Positions 7,561-16,776 of a stretch of DNA of 64,000 nucleotides are shown piece after piece; positions within the stretch are counted from its first letter, which is position 1, and each line of letters starts with the position of its first letter. Where the stretch lies: contig JAZOTM010000025.1 in the NCBI GenBank assembly GCA_045657625.1, positions 1 through 64,000 on the forward strand. Reading direction: 5' to 3'. The notes beneath the pieces were generated by a model. It saw only the letters and a program-made list of their open reading frames with translations, was not told the DNA's origin and ran no database searches. Position numbers and translations under genes: made by a program. Source of the DNA: JAZOTM01 sp045657625 (GTDB taxonomy: Bacteria; Bacillota; Clostridia; Lachnospirales; Lachnospiraceae).

Positions 7561-9033
7561 ATGGAAACAAAAAAAGTAGGATTTGATTCAAAAAAATACT
7601 TAGATTTGCAATCCAAACATATTAAAGAAAGAATTGCACATTTTGGAAAATTATATTTGGAATTTGGCGGAAAATTATTTGATGATTACCATGCATCACG
7701 TGTTTTGCCAGGATTTGTTCCGGATAACAAATTGCAAATGTTGGAACAGTTAAAGGATCAAGCAGAAATTGTTATTGTTATCAGTGCCGAAGCCATTGAA
7801 CAAAACAAAATCCGCAAAGATTTGGGTATGACATATGATGAAGATACCTTAAGATTGAAAAAAGCCTTAGAGGGAAGAGGATTTTATGTAAGTAGCATTG
7901 TAATTACTCAGTATTCCGGGCAGCCAGCGGCCGATCGTTTCCGTCAGAAATTGACAGAAATGAACATCAAATCATACTTACACTATGTAATTGAAGGATA
8001 TCCAGCAAATATTCCATTGATTGTTAGTGAAGAAGGCTATGGAAAAAATGATTTTATCGAAACAACAAGAGATTTAGTTGTTATTACAGCGCCCGGACCA
8101 GGAAGTGGAAAAATGGCAACTTGTCTTTCACAGTTATATCATGAAAATAAACGTGGCGTAAAAGCTGGATATGCAAAGTTTGAAACCTTCCCGGTATGGA
8201 ATTTACCATTAAAGCATCCTGTTAATATCGCGTATGAAGCAGCAACTGCAGACTTGGATGATGTTAACATGATTGATCCTTTTCATTTAGAAGCATACGA
8301 AAAGACAACCATAAATTACAATCGTGATGTTGAAGTATTTCCAGTATTAAATGCAATTTTCCAAGAAATTCTTGGAGAAAGTCCATACAAATCTCCGACA
8401 GATATGGGCGTCAACATGGTTGGCTTCGCAATTTCAGATGATGAAGTATGTAGAGAAGCTGCAAAACAGGAAATTATTCGTAGATATTTCCAAACAGCTT
8501 GCGATGTAAAACTTGGAAAAGCGGGAAAAGAAGAATTAGTAAAACAGGAATTGCTTTTGAAACAAGTAGAAGCAACCATCGATATGAGAGCAGTAGTGCC
8601 GGCTGCCATGAAACGTCAGGAAGAAACCGGACATGCTTCTGTCGCAATTGAACTGTTAGACGGTACCATGATTACAGGAAAAACCTCAGATTTATTAGGA
8701 CCAAGTGCTGCAGCATTATTGAATGCATTGAAAGTTTGTGCCGGTATCGATCATGAAGAAAAGTTAGTTTCTTCTGAATCCATCGAACCAATTCAGCTTT
8801 TAAAAACACAGTACTTAGGCGGTATCAATCCAAGATTGCATACAGACGAAATTCTCATTGCATTGTCATCCTCTGCAGCGAGAAACGAAAAAGCGAAATT
8901 AGCAATGGAACAACTTCCGAAATTAAGAGGTGCGCAGGCTCATTCTTCAGTTATGCTTTCACCGGTTGACGAAAGAATCTTCCGTAAATTAGGAGTAGCG
9001 ATTACCTGTACACCTGTTTATGAAAATAAGTAA
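7561..9033 (+). CDS. DUF1846 family protein
   Basis: This 490-residue protein matches the DUF1846 (UPF0371) family of Firmicutes and Actinobacteria in length and in features such as VVITAPGPGSGKMATCLSQLYHE (a nucleotide-loop-like GPGSGK) and YAKFETFPVWNLPLKHPVNIAYEAATADL. The biochemical role of the family is not established. It is a soluble cytoplasmic protein with a GATAGGAG-type ribosome site. It lies between mgtE and the cinA-domain gene, probably in one transcript, and no functional link to magnesium is evident from the sequence. Confidence 0.85.
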   Translation: METKKVGFDSKKYLDLQSKHIKERIAHFGKLYLEFGGKLFDDYHASRVLPGFVPDNKLQMLEQLKDQAEIVIVISAEAIEQNKIRKDLGMTYDEDTLRLKKALEGRGFYVSSIVITQYSGQPAADRFRQKLTEMNIKSYLHYVIEGYPANIPLIVSEEGYGKNDFIETTRDLVVITAPGPGSGKMATCLSQLYHENKRGVKAGYAKFETFPVWNLPLKHPVNIAYEAATADLDDVNMIDPFHLEAYEKTTINYNRDVEVFPVLNAIFQEILGESPYKSPTDMGVNMVGFAISDDEVCREAAKQEIIRRYFQTACDVKLGKAGKEELVKQELLLKQVEATIDMRAVVPAAMKRQEETGHASVAIELLDGTMITGKTSDLLGPSAAALLNALKVCAGIDHEEKLVSSESIEPIQLLKTQYLGGINPRLHTDEILIALSSSAARNEKAKLAMEQLPKLRGAQAHSSVMLSPVDERIFRKLGVAITCTPVYENK

Positions 9034-9042
9034 GGATAAAAC

Positions 9043-9522
9043 ATGAATCGTCTCAATTATTTAAAACAAATAAAAGACTTTGCTGAGTCGAAACATTATA
9101 CGATCGGGACATGCGAATCTTTGACAAGTGGACTACTAGCAGGAGCATTTGGTTCGTGTCCCGGAATTTCTTCTGTATACAAAGGTGGCTATGTAACTTA
9201 TCAAACAGAACAAAAAATAAATTTAGTCCAAGTGAGTAAAGAAACCCTAAAAAAATACGGGGCTATATCTGCTCAAACTGCAGAAGAAATGTGTAATGGA
9301 ACGCAAAAAAATCTAAAAAGCGAAATTGTGGTTTCAACCACAGGGAACGCTGGCCCGGACCCTATGGAACAAAAACCGGTTGGTGAAGTATACATTGGTG
9401 TCAAAATTGCTACACAAATACATGTAAAAGAATTTCATTTTTCCGGTTCAAGAGATGAAATCAGAAATCAAACCGTCGACTCTGCCATAGAATGCTTATT
9501 TGAACTAATTCATAATGCATAA
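9043..9522 (+). CDS. CinA C-terminal-domain protein, probable nicotinamide-nucleotide amidohydrolase
   Basis: This 159-residue stand-alone CinA C-domain resembles PncC, which deamidates NMN to nicotinate mononucleotide in the pyridine nucleotide cycle. GTCESLTSGLLAGAFGSCPG, GGYVTYQTEQK and STTGNAGP match the conserved blocks. The usual AESCTGG block is altered to CESLTSG, so the serine-cysteine positions differ from the textbook motif and the activity is not certain. It starts nine bases after the preceding gene and is followed by a strong terminator. Confidence 0.75.
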   Translation: MNRLNYLKQIKDFAESKHYTIGTCESLTSGLLAGAFGSCPGISSVYKGGYVTYQTEQKINLVQVSKETLKKYGAISAQTAEEMCNGTQKNLKSEIVVSTTGNAGPDPMEQKPVGEVYIGVKIATQIHVKEFHFSGSRDEIRNQTVDSAIECLFELIHNA

Positions 9523-9553
9523 GAGAGAATGCATGGATTTTTCTATGAAATAA

Positions 9554-9600
9554 AAAACCTACTCAACCAAATCCAAAAGGATTCTGGAAGAGTAGGTTTT
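9554..9600. terminator. Bidirectional terminator between the cinA-domain gene and deoD
   Basis: An 11-bp stem, AAAACCTACTC (9554-9564) with GAGTAGGTTTT (9590-9600), carries an inner ATCC/GGAT hairpin in its loop and A/T runs on both sides. Confidence 0.8.
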
Positions 9601-9611
9601 CTGTTACATTT

Positions 9612-9647
9612 TAACTATTCGCAAAACAATACTTTTACGAATAGTTA
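9612..9647. repeat. Perfect 10-bp inverted repeat
   Basis: TAACTATTCG (9612-9621) and CGAATAGTTA (9638-9647) are separated by 16 bases, just before the deoD stop. It could be a second terminator arm pair or a protein site. ACTATTCG also occurs once at 4519-4526. Confidence 0.5.
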
Positions 9648-9654
9648 TCGTTAT

Positions 9655-10371
9655 TTACGCTAATTTTAATGCCACTTTCATCATATTTGTAAATGTAGTT
9701 TGTCTTTCTTCTGCTGTAGTGACTTCTTTTGTGAAATCAGAGTCAGAAATGGTTAAAATAGCAAGTGCATTTGCACCGGCTGCAGCGGCATTGGAATATA
9801 AAGCGGCAGCTTCCATTTCAACGGCCAAAACACCCATATCTGTCCAAGTCGTACCTGTAGGATATGGCTTTGGTGGTGCATAGAACATATCCGAAGATAA
9901 TACATTACCAACTTTATAGGAAATCCCTAATTCGTCGGCAGCGGCAGTACCTTTTCTTAATAAATCATAGCTACAAATGCAAGAATAATCGCCCGGTAAA
10001 CCAAACAACTTTACAAAATTGGATGTAGTACAAGCACCCATTGCAAATACCATATCACGTACATGAATATCAGGGCTCATGGCACCGGCGGTTCCGATAC
10101 GAATCAGATTTTTACATCCGTAAAAGTGAATTAATTCATAGGAATAAATGCCAATGGAAGGGCATCCCATACCGGTACCCATAACAGATACTTCTTTTCC
10201 TTCGTATTTACCGGTAAAACCTAGCATATTACGTGTTGCATTAAATTGTTTTACATCTGTCAAAAAATTATCTGCAATAAATTTTGCACGTAAAGGATCA
10301 CCCGGCAACAATATGGTTTCCGCGATTTCTCCTTCCTTAGCGCCAATGTGTGGTGTAGGTACATTACTCAT
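9655..10371 (-). CDS. deoD: Purine nucleoside phosphorylase, DeoD type
   Basis: The enzyme cleaves purine (deoxy)nucleosides with phosphate to base and (deoxy)ribose-1-phosphate. The 238-residue length and the motifs TPHIGAKEGEIAETILLPGDPLRAK (start), GTGMGCPSIGIYSYEL (phosphate and nucleoside binding) and VEMEAAALY (ribose-binding glutamates) are diagnostic of the hexameric DeoD class. The late ISDSDF segment holds the aspartate expected to protonate the base. AGGAGGG precedes the ATG. A TATAAT on the minus strand near 10420 suggests its own promoter besides any read-through from the upstream pair. Confidence 0.95.
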   Translation of the reverse strand: MSNVPTPHIGAKEGEIAETILLPGDPLRAKFIADNFLTDVKQFNATRNMLGFTGKYEGKEVSVMGTGMGCPSIGIYSYELIHFYGCKNLIRIGTAGAMSPDIHVRDMVFAMGACTTSNFVKLFGLPGDYSCICSYDLLRKGTAAADELGISYKVGNVLSSDMFYAPPKPYPTGTTWTDMGVLAVEMEAAALYSNAAAAGANALAILTISDSDFTKEVTTAEERQTTFTNMMKVALKLA

Positions 10372-10458
10372 AGATAAACCCTCCTGTTTTAAATTCGATT
10401 ACACATATTCTTCTTATATTATACAAAATATAAAAAGATACAAAAAGGACTTTTGTCT

Positions 10459-10761
10459 TTATTTTTCGTAATCTATGCACATTCTTGTCTTAATATTGGG
10501 ACGAATGAGCTCATTTAGGACCTTTACATGGTCCGGATGGTTTGCATAAAAAGCCAATGCATCCTTATCAACGACAGTAGAATCAAGCAAAAAATCTACA
10601 TTCGAAGTGTCAAGTTTTTCTGTTTGTACTTGTAATTCCAATAAACCGTCTATTTTACCGGGTAACTGTTCTAATTCTGTTTTGATTCCGGAAAGTAAAG
10701 TTTTTCGTTCTTCCTTTGTAAGTTCATCTTTGAATTGAAACATTAATACATGTTTTACCAT
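10459..10761 (-). CDS. Dabb-family protein (stress-responsive A/B barrel)
   Basis: This is a 100-residue protein of the Dabb (dimeric alpha/beta barrel) family, starting MVKHVLMFQFKD and containing a late YANHPDHVKV block. That N-terminal histidine-containing strand and the HPDH segment are typical of the family, whose bacterial members mostly have no assigned substrate. It begins 22 bases after pepD and is probably cotranscribed with it. It is full length. Confidence 0.85.
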   Translation of the reverse strand: MVKHVLMFQFKDELTKEERKTLLSGIKTELEQLPGKIDGLLELQVQTEKLDTSNVDFLLDSTVVDKDALAFYANHPDHVKVLNELIRPNIKTRMCIDYEK

Positions 10762-10783
10762 AATACCTTCCCCTTTGTATGAT

Positions 10784-12238
10784 TTATTTTGTATGTTTTA
10801 CTTCTAATAATTTGAGTACATAATCATAGGTACGTTTTGTAGATGCAATAGATAAACGTTCTTCTGTAGTATGGATATCTTTCATTTCAGGTCCCATAGA
10901 TACACCATCTAAATCCGTAATTTTTCCAGCTAAAATTCCACATTCTAATCCAGCGTGAATAGCCTGAATTTCAGGTTTTACACCAAACATTTCTTCGTAT
11001 ACGCGAATAACATCTTCACGGAAAGAAGAATCTTTCTTGTATTCCCACGCAGGATAGTCTGCAGAAAATTCTGTGGATGCACCAATAAACTTACCAATAC
11101 GTTCTAATCTTTGCTCTAAATAATTGCGAGCGGTTGCAACAGAACTACGAATTGCATATTCCATACGTAATGTATGCTCTTCTAATTTTAAAATACCTAA
11201 GTTCAAAGATGTTTCAACCAAACCGGCAATTTCATTACTCATTGTCTGAATTCCATTTGGCATAGCAAATAATAAAGCCAAAACTTTATCCTTTGATTCT
11301 TCCGTTAAAACAAATTCTTTGCCGGCTTCTCCCTTTGTAAAGGATACTTGTAATTCCGGATCCGGAGTAGAGAATTCATCCTTTAATTCTGCAGCTACTG
11401 TATTTACAATACTTTCAAATGCATCTTCCTGTCCATTTTTTACCAAAATGGCTGCAGATGTTTCTCTTGGAATTGCATTTTGCTTTGATCCTCCGGCTAA
11501 TTCCTGTAAAGAAAATTCTACCTTACCGTCAAGTGCTAATAAAATACGAGCAAATAAAATATTAGAGTTTCCTCTACCCTTATCAATTTCAGCACCGGAA
11601 TGGCCACCGGTCAAGCCGCTAAGTTTTACTTGATAAAGAGTTCCTTTTTTCTCTTCTCTCCAAACAGGAAGCTTGGTAACTGCGGTACTACCACCGGCAC
11701 AACTTGCCAACATAATACCTTCTTCTTCAGAGTCAAGGTTTAATAATTTATGGCCTTTAAGCATGGATAAGTCAATTCCCTTGGCTCCTTCCATACCAAC
11801 CTCTTCAGAAACAGTAATTACAACCTCCAAACGAGGATGTGAAATAGTGTCATCATCTAAAATGGCAAGAGCAAAAGCAACTGCTACACCATCATCACCG
11901 CCTAAAGTAGTGCCATCTGCAGCAACCCAATCTCCTTCAATTTTTAAATCTAAGGGATCATTCTCAAAGTCAATTTCTTTTCCCGGCTCTTTTTCACAAA
12001 CCATATCCATATGGCCTTGGATAATAATTGGCTCTTCATCTTCATATCCCGGTGTTGCGTCCTTAATCATTACAACATTGTACAAAGAATCCTGATAATA
12101 CTCTAAATTGTGTGCCTTAGCGAACTCCACTAAGTAAGCACTTATCTTCTCTTCTTTGTAAGATGGTCTCGGAATCTGAGAAATTTCCTCGAAATAACGA
12201 AATACATTTTTTGGTTCTAAATCACTTAAAATACCCAT
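10784..12238 (-). CDS. pepD: Aminoacyl-histidine dipeptidase PepD
   Basis: This is a 484-residue M20-family zinc dipeptidase that cleaves Xaa-His and other dipeptides in the cytoplasm. The metal-site motifs are visible: IIQGHMDMVCEKEPG, GGDDGVAVAFALA and SEEVGMEGAKGID, with LNLDSEEEG next. The long inserted dimerisation region and the C-terminal GLECGILAG and HTTEERLSI blocks agree with PepD. A divergent AT-rich gap separates it from the PqqD-like gene. It leads a short unit with the Dabb gene. A peptidase next to an OPT oligopeptide transporter suggests a peptide-use locus. Confidence 0.93.
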   Translation of the reverse strand: MGILSDLEPKNVFRYFEEISQIPRPSYKEEKISAYLVEFAKAHNLEYYQDSLYNVVMIKDATPGYEDEEPIIIQGHMDMVCEKEPGKEIDFENDPLDLKIEGDWVAADGTTLGGDDGVAVAFALAILDDDTISHPRLEVVITVSEEVGMEGAKGIDLSMLKGHKLLNLDSEEEGIMLASCAGGSTAVTKLPVWREEKKGTLYQVKLSGLTGGHSGAEIDKGRGNSNILFARILLALDGKVEFSLQELAGGSKQNAIPRETSAAILVKNGQEDAFESIVNTVAAELKDEFSTPDPELQVSFTKGEAGKEFVLTEESKDKVLALLFAMPNGIQTMSNEIAGLVETSLNLGILKLEEHTLRMEYAIRSSVATARNYLEQRLERIGKFIGASTEFSADYPAWEYKKDSSFREDVIRVYEEMFGVKPEIQAIHAGLECGILAGKITDLDGVSMGPEMKDIHTTEERLSIASTKRTYDYVLKLLEVKHTK

Positions 12239-12331
12239 AAAAACCTCTTTTCTAAATACTGCTATTCTTTTATTTTACACTCATAAGAATCCATCAGGCA
12301 AGCCCGATTCTACCCAATTCTTTAAACGGGC

Positions 12332-12370
12332 AAAAAATGGAACTCCCAGATCATTTCTGGTCTGGGAGTT
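12332..12370 (-). terminator. Terminator overlapping the end of the PqqD-like gene
   Basis: AACTCCCAGA and TCTGGGAGTT (12341-12370) form a 10-bp stem, followed on the minus strand by a T run (12332-12337). The arm covers the last codons of the gene. Confidence 0.75.
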
Positions 12371-12710
12371 TGTTTACATATACAATAAAGTGCATATTGT
12401 GCAAAGATTTTACATACGTGCAGAGTCTTTCATATAAAGGCTCTGCATCCTTGCCATATTCATTTTTTACAAGCTGACCAATTTCATAAACAGTACGTGT
12501 TCCATCCATTTGTTTCCAGATAAAGGAACCCATACCTTGTAACTCAATATAGCTGTAACGCGGTTTTTTAAAGAAGATCTGGGCAATCTTATTGAAGAGT
12601 CCTTTGTTTTCCACACGAACTTCAATCATCCCTTTATCATTTTCTCTTGTTTCAAACAATTTATTATGACGCGGTACATAGTCTACAAAATTTTCTGCCT
12701 GTTTTTTCAT
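12351..12710 (-). CDS. Stand-alone PqqD-like protein
   Basis: This 119-residue protein has the PqqD winged-helix pattern: a central segment reading GMGSFIWKQMDGTRTVYEIGQLV, followed by helices ending near residue 108. PqqD domains bind precursor peptides and deliver them to radical SAM enzymes in RiPP and PQQ pathways. Here no maturase or precursor gene adjoins it. It begins nine bases after the OPT transporter stop and shares its transcript and terminator, so a peptide-binding partner role for the transporter is conceivable. That role is inferred only. Confidence 0.75.
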   Translation of the reverse strand: MKKQAENFVDYVPRHNKLFETRENDKGMIEVRVENKGLFNKIAQIFFKKPRYSYIELQGMGSFIWKQMDGTRTVYEIGQLVKNEYGKDAEPLYERLCTYVKSLHNMHFIVYVNKLPDQK

Positions 12711-12719
12711 GTTTTACCT

Positions 12720-14627
12720 CTATTCTTTATCTTTCTTACGAATAGAAAGAACCAAAGTGACAGTTAAAAGTGCAAATACAAGTAATGCACCCCAGTTACC
12801 TAAATCAACTACAGAAGACAAATCAATTGCATCTGCTAAAGACAAGTCATCGTTTACCTTAATTACAGCAAAAGCTGCAAGTAAAATACCAACAAGTCCT
12901 TCACCGGCAATTAATCCGGAAGAATACAAAATACCACGATTGGTTTCTTCCTTCTTTTCTTCTTCAGAAGTGTTCTTGCGAGTTTCAAAATACCAACGTA
13001 CAATTCCACCAACCATCATAGGTGTGCTTAAGTGAATTGGTAAATATAAACCTACTGCGAAAGGCAATACCGGAATACCTAAAATTTCAACTACAATTGC
13101 AAGCGCAACACCGGCAAATACAAGGTTCCATGGAAGATTTCCATTCATAACACCTTCTACTACCATCTTCATTAAAGTCGCCTGTGGAGCAGGTAATTCA
13201 GTAGAACCAAATCCCCAAGCAGCATTTAATAAGTAAAGAATTGCACCGATTGCACAAGCGGAAACAACAACTCCGATAATTTCACCCATCTGCTGTTTCT
13301 TTGGTGTAGCACCAACAATATAACCGGTCTTTAAATCCTGGGATGTATCACCGGCAATGGCTGCGATAATACAAATAATTGTACCAATTGTGATTGCTGC
13401 AACCATACCATCAATACCGGTAGTTCCGGTCGCTTTTAAAATAGCTGTTGCAATAATCATTGTTGCAATACCCATACCTGAGATAGGGTTATTACTACTT
13501 CCTACAATACCTACCATACGTGCAGATACGGTTGCAAAGAAGAAACCAAATACAACAATAATAACTGCACCCAAGAAGGAAACCGGAATGATTGGAATTA
13601 ACCACATAGCAACGGCCAAGATTACGACAGCAATCATAACACCCTTCATTGGAAGGTCTTTGCTAAGACGGTCTGTACCTTCTTCCTTTACGCCATAATC
13701 CTTAATAGCATCACGGAAAGTACGAACAATTAAAGGTAAAGATTTAATTAAGCTGATAATTCCACCGGCTGCAACGGCACCTGCACCAATGTAACGAATG
13801 TAGTTACTCCAAATGCCCCAAGTACCAAGTTCTGAAATAGGTGCTGTTGCCGGATATAACGTCAAATCTCCACCGAAAAGTACCATAAGTGGCATAATAA
13901 CAAACCATCCAACAATACCACCGGCAAATAAGTAAGAAGATACCTTTGCACCGCAGATATAACCCACACCAAGTAAAGCCGGTAATACGTCCATACCTAC
14001 ACCGGATCCCGGATAAGCATTGTCAAAAGAGAAGTCTACTTCACTTGGGAATACTTTCAAGCCGTCAGTTACAAATTTGTAAACTGCAGCGACTCCAAGA
14101 CCTTTAAATACAGTACTTGCCTTGGATCCTCCGGTTTCGCCTGCAAGAAGTACTTCTGCACAAGCTGTTCCCTCCGGATAAGGCAATACACCGTGCTCTT
14201 TTACGATTAATGCACTACGAAGCGGAATCATAAATAAAACACCGAGGACACCACCAATTAAGGCGATTAAAGCGATTTCTGTCATGGCTGGAGTCTCCAT
14301 ACCACCTTCAGAAGCCCACATAAATAATGCAGGTAACGTAAAAATTGCACCACCGGCGACAGATTCACCTGCGGAACCTAATGTTTGAACAAAGTTATTC
14401 TCTAAGATAGAATCTCTCTTTAAAATCACACGAATGATTCCCATAGAGATAACTGCTGCTGGGATAGACGCAGAAACTGTCATTCCTACACGAAGTCCCA
14501 AATACGCATTTGCGCCGCCAAAAATGATTGCCAACAAAACACCTAAAATGATAGAAAACGGTGTCATTTCAGGTAATACCTTGTCTGCTGGAACATATGG
14601 CTTAAATTCCTGATTGTTTTCAGACAT
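12720..14627 (-). CDS. OPT-family oligopeptide transporter
   Basis: This is a 635-residue integral membrane protein with about 15-16 hydrophobic segments. It belongs to the OPT superfamily, whose bacterial members import oligopeptides or metal chelates. Family blocks include NAYLGLRVGMTVSASIPAAVIS near residue 40, NFVQTLGSAGESVAGGAIF near 80, and YPEGTACAEVLLAGE near 150. AGGAG precedes the start. A consensus promoter lies about 80 bases upstream. The PqqD-like gene follows in the same transcript, and pepD lies just beyond, which favours a peptide-uptake role over metal-chelate uptake. Confidence 0.92.
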   Translation of the reverse strand: MSENNQEFKPYVPADKVLPEMTPFSIILGVLLAIIFGGANAYLGLRVGMTVSASIPAAVISMGIIRVILKRDSILENNFVQTLGSAGESVAGGAIFTLPALFMWASEGGMETPAMTEIALIALIGGVLGVLFMIPLRSALIVKEHGVLPYPEGTACAEVLLAGETGGSKASTVFKGLGVAAVYKFVTDGLKVFPSEVDFSFDNAYPGSGVGMDVLPALLGVGYICGAKVSSYLFAGGIVGWFVIMPLMVLFGGDLTLYPATAPISELGTWGIWSNYIRYIGAGAVAAGGIISLIKSLPLIVRTFRDAIKDYGVKEEGTDRLSKDLPMKGVMIAVVILAVAMWLIPIIPVSFLGAVIIVVFGFFFATVSARMVGIVGSSNNPISGMGIATMIIATAILKATGTTGIDGMVAAITIGTIICIIAAIAGDTSQDLKTGYIVGATPKKQQMGEIIGVVVSACAIGAILYLLNAAWGFGSTELPAPQATLMKMVVEGVMNGNLPWNLVFAGVALAIVVEILGIPVLPFAVGLYLPIHLSTPMMVGGIVRWYFETRKNTSEEEKKEETNRGILYSSGLIAGEGLVGILLAAFAVIKVNDDLSLADAIDLSSVVDLGNWGALLVFALLTVTLVLSIRKKDKE

Positions 14628-14708
14628 AACATAACTCCTTTTATTTCTTCTCTATAGATATAAATTTTATATCTATACAAGAAAATTAATTTATTTTCAA
14701 GCCTATCC

Positions 14709-14737
14709 ATTATAGAAAGTTGTTAAATTTCTGTCAA
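14709..14737 (-). promoter_or_regulatory. Consensus SigA promoter of the OPT-PqqD operon
   Basis: On the minus strand a perfect TTGACA (14737-14732), a 17-base spacer and a perfect TATAAT (14714-14709) give a predicted start near 14702 and a 75-base leader. The rest of the 14628-14856 gap shows nothing else clear. Confidence 0.85.
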
Positions 14738-14856
14738 TAGCTATACTTATAACTACCATAAGTCACGGTAATATTTATTCAATCCTTTTTTGTATTTATA
14801 ACTTTCTTTTTTTGTTTAAATGTTTACCACATAAAAGCGCTAGTGAGATACATAAG

Positions 14857-14896
14857 AAAAACGCATTGTATACCAAGTATACAATGCGTTTTTTCT
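14857..14896 (-). terminator. Strong terminator of the ptb-buk-FNT operon
   Basis: AACGCATTGTATAC pairs perfectly with GTATACAATGCGTT around a CAA loop, with A's and T's on both sides, 26 bases after the FNT gene. Confidence 0.9.
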
Positions 14897-14921
14897 CAAT
14901 TTTGCTGAATAAAAATTTTTT

Positions 14922-15677
14922 TTACTTTTTTTTCGCTATGATGCCATATGGAAGGGCAACACAACATATTCCACCAATCATATTTCCTATTGTTACAATT
15001 GCTAGGTTATAGAATTCTGCAGCCAAAGTAACTTCAGAAGAATTCATAACCGCTATTGTCAGTAATGTCATATTTGCAACACTATGTTCAAAACCTGCAG
15101 TGAAAAAAGCAAATAAGCACCACAAAATCATAATCAATTTACCGGATTCTGATTCGCACTTTGCCGCACACCAAGCAGCAAGACAAACCAAAATGTTGCA
15201 AAGAATCCCTCTCATTAGTAGTTCAACAGGGGACGCTGAAACCTTAGCCACTGCACCACTAATCATAAATTCTGCTACGTTTCCGGTAAATAATCCGGTA
15301 AAAGAATATACCAATGCTAAAAGAACAGCTCCGGCAAAATTTCCCAACCAACAAACAATCCAAATCTTAATTGCTTCCCCAAAAGATACGGTTTTTCGTA
15401 CCAATCCAGTCGCAATTGCTAGATTATTTCCTGTGAACAATTCTGCGCCCGCTATAACCACCAAACTAAGAGCTACTCCAAAGGAGATTCCCATAATTGT
15501 TTTGGTATATACAGCGCCTTGTAACTGTCCTCCGATAGAAAATGCAAGTAAACAGCCAAATCCTACATAAATACCTGCTAACATAGAAAGAATCCAATAA
15601 CCCCAAAAATTGTTTTTGAGATAAGAGACCTTTCCGGCGGCGGATTTCGCCATTGCTTCATATTCTTCTTGTAACAT
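14922..15677 (-). CDS. Formate/nitrite-family (FNT) channel
   Basis: This is a 251-residue membrane protein with six hydrophobic segments. It belongs to the FocA/NirC/HSC family of pentameric channels for small monovalent anions (formate, nitrite, hydrosulfide, lactate, acetate). Family marks are GAELFTGNN after helix 2, RGILCNILVCLAAW, and FEHSVANM containing the central channel histidine. It is the last gene of an operon with ptb and buk, 18 bases after buk. This context suggests an acid end-product such as formate or a short-chain fatty acid as the natural substrate; the residues alone do not decide it. Confidence 0.9.
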   Translation of the reverse strand: MLQEEYEAMAKSAAGKVSYLKNNFWGYWILSMLAGIYVGFGCLLAFSIGGQLQGAVYTKTIMGISFGVALSLVVIAGAELFTGNNLAIATGLVRKTVSFGEAIKIWIVCWLGNFAGAVLLALVYSFTGLFTGNVAEFMISGAVAKVSASPVELLMRGILCNILVCLAAWCAAKCESESGKLIMILWCLFAFFTAGFEHSVANMTLLTIAVMNSSEVTLAAEFYNLAIVTIGNMIGGICCVALPYGIIAKKK

Positions 15678-15695
15678 GTAAATTCTCCAATCTTT

Positions 15696-16763
15696 TTAGT
15701 ATTCCATTGCCTTTTCTTCTCCGTTTAATACACGAAGACCGCCCTGGCATAATGCTAAAAGTTCATCTTCACCCGGATATACAGTAACGTCTGCAATCCA
15801 GCTGGTCATTTCTTTAATCTTTTCAACAGTCACTGCTTCATAAGCAATACCACCTGTCAAAATAATCTGATCAACTTTTCCTTCTAATACGCAAGCCATA
15901 GATCCTACATCCTTGCATACCTGATAAATGAAAGCATCCTTTACAAGTGCAGCTTTCTTATCGCCAGCATTTACCATTTTGGTCAAATCTCTCATATCGT
16001 TGGTAGCTACATAAGCGTTAAATCCACCATTTCCAACGATTTTTTTGTATACTTCCTTCTCTGTGTAGTTTCCAGAGAAACACATCTTAATCAAAGCACC
16101 AGATGGTACTGCTCCGGCTCTTTCCGGTGAAAATGCACCATCTCCATCAAGAGCATTAAATACGTCTACCACTTTTCCGTTCTTATGGGCACCGACAGAA
16201 ACTCCACCGCCCATGTGAACAACGATTAAATTTAAAGAATCATATGCTTTTCCGTTTTCTTTTGCATAACGCTTTGCAACAGCCTTCTGATTTAATGCAT
16301 GGAACACACTGGTTCTTGGAAGTTCCGGCACACCGGAAAGTCTTGCAACTTCTTCTAATTCGTCAACAACAACCGGATCAACAATATAAGAAGGAATTCC
16401 AAGTTCATCCCCAATTTCTCTTGCCAAAATACCACCTAAATTGCTGGCATGTTGTCCTTGTTTTCCAATCTCAAGATCATGAAGCAAATCGTCGGTAACT
16501 GCGTAGGTACCACCAGGAATTGGCTTCAACATACCACCACGTCCAACAATCATATCTAAGGATTTCATGTCAAAATCTTTTTCCTTTAAAAGATTGGTAA
16601 TAATCTCTTTTCTAAAATCTTTCTGATCAACAATATTTGCATACTGTGCAATTTCTTCTGTTGTATGACGTAAAGTTTCTTCGAATAATAAGATTTCATC
16701 TTCAAATACGCCAATTTTTGTTGAGGTGGAACCTGGATTAATAATTAAACTTTTCTTTGACAT
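15696..16763 (-). CDS. buk: Butyrate kinase
   Basis: The enzyme converts butyryl-phosphate and ADP to butyrate and ATP, the last step of the kinase route of butyrate fermentation. The 355-residue length and acetokinase-fold marks are present: LIINPGSTSTKIGVF (N-terminal phosphate loop), VGRGGMLKPIPGGTY, FHALNQKAVAKRYA, VVHMGGGVSVGAH and LTGGIAYE. These fit butyrate kinase better than acetate kinase, which is longer. It starts 13 bases after ptb with a good ribosome site. The pair is intact and is followed by an FNT channel. Confidence 0.95.
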   Translation of the reverse strand: MSKKSLIINPGSTSTKIGVFEDEILLFEETLRHTTEEIAQYANIVDQKDFRKEIITNLLKEKDFDMKSLDMIVGRGGMLKPIPGGTYAVTDDLLHDLEIGKQGQHASNLGGILAREIGDELGIPSYIVDPVVVDELEEVARLSGVPELPRTSVFHALNQKAVAKRYAKENGKAYDSLNLIVVHMGGGVSVGAHKNGKVVDVFNALDGDGAFSPERAGAVPSGALIKMCFSGNYTEKEVYKKIVGNGGFNAYVATNDMRDLTKMVNAGDKKAALVKDAFIYQVCKDVGSMACVLEGKVDQIILTGGIAYEAVTVEKIKEMTSWIADVTVYPGEDELLALCQGGLRVLNGEEKAMEY

Positions 16764-16776
16764 TTTTCTTCTCCTT

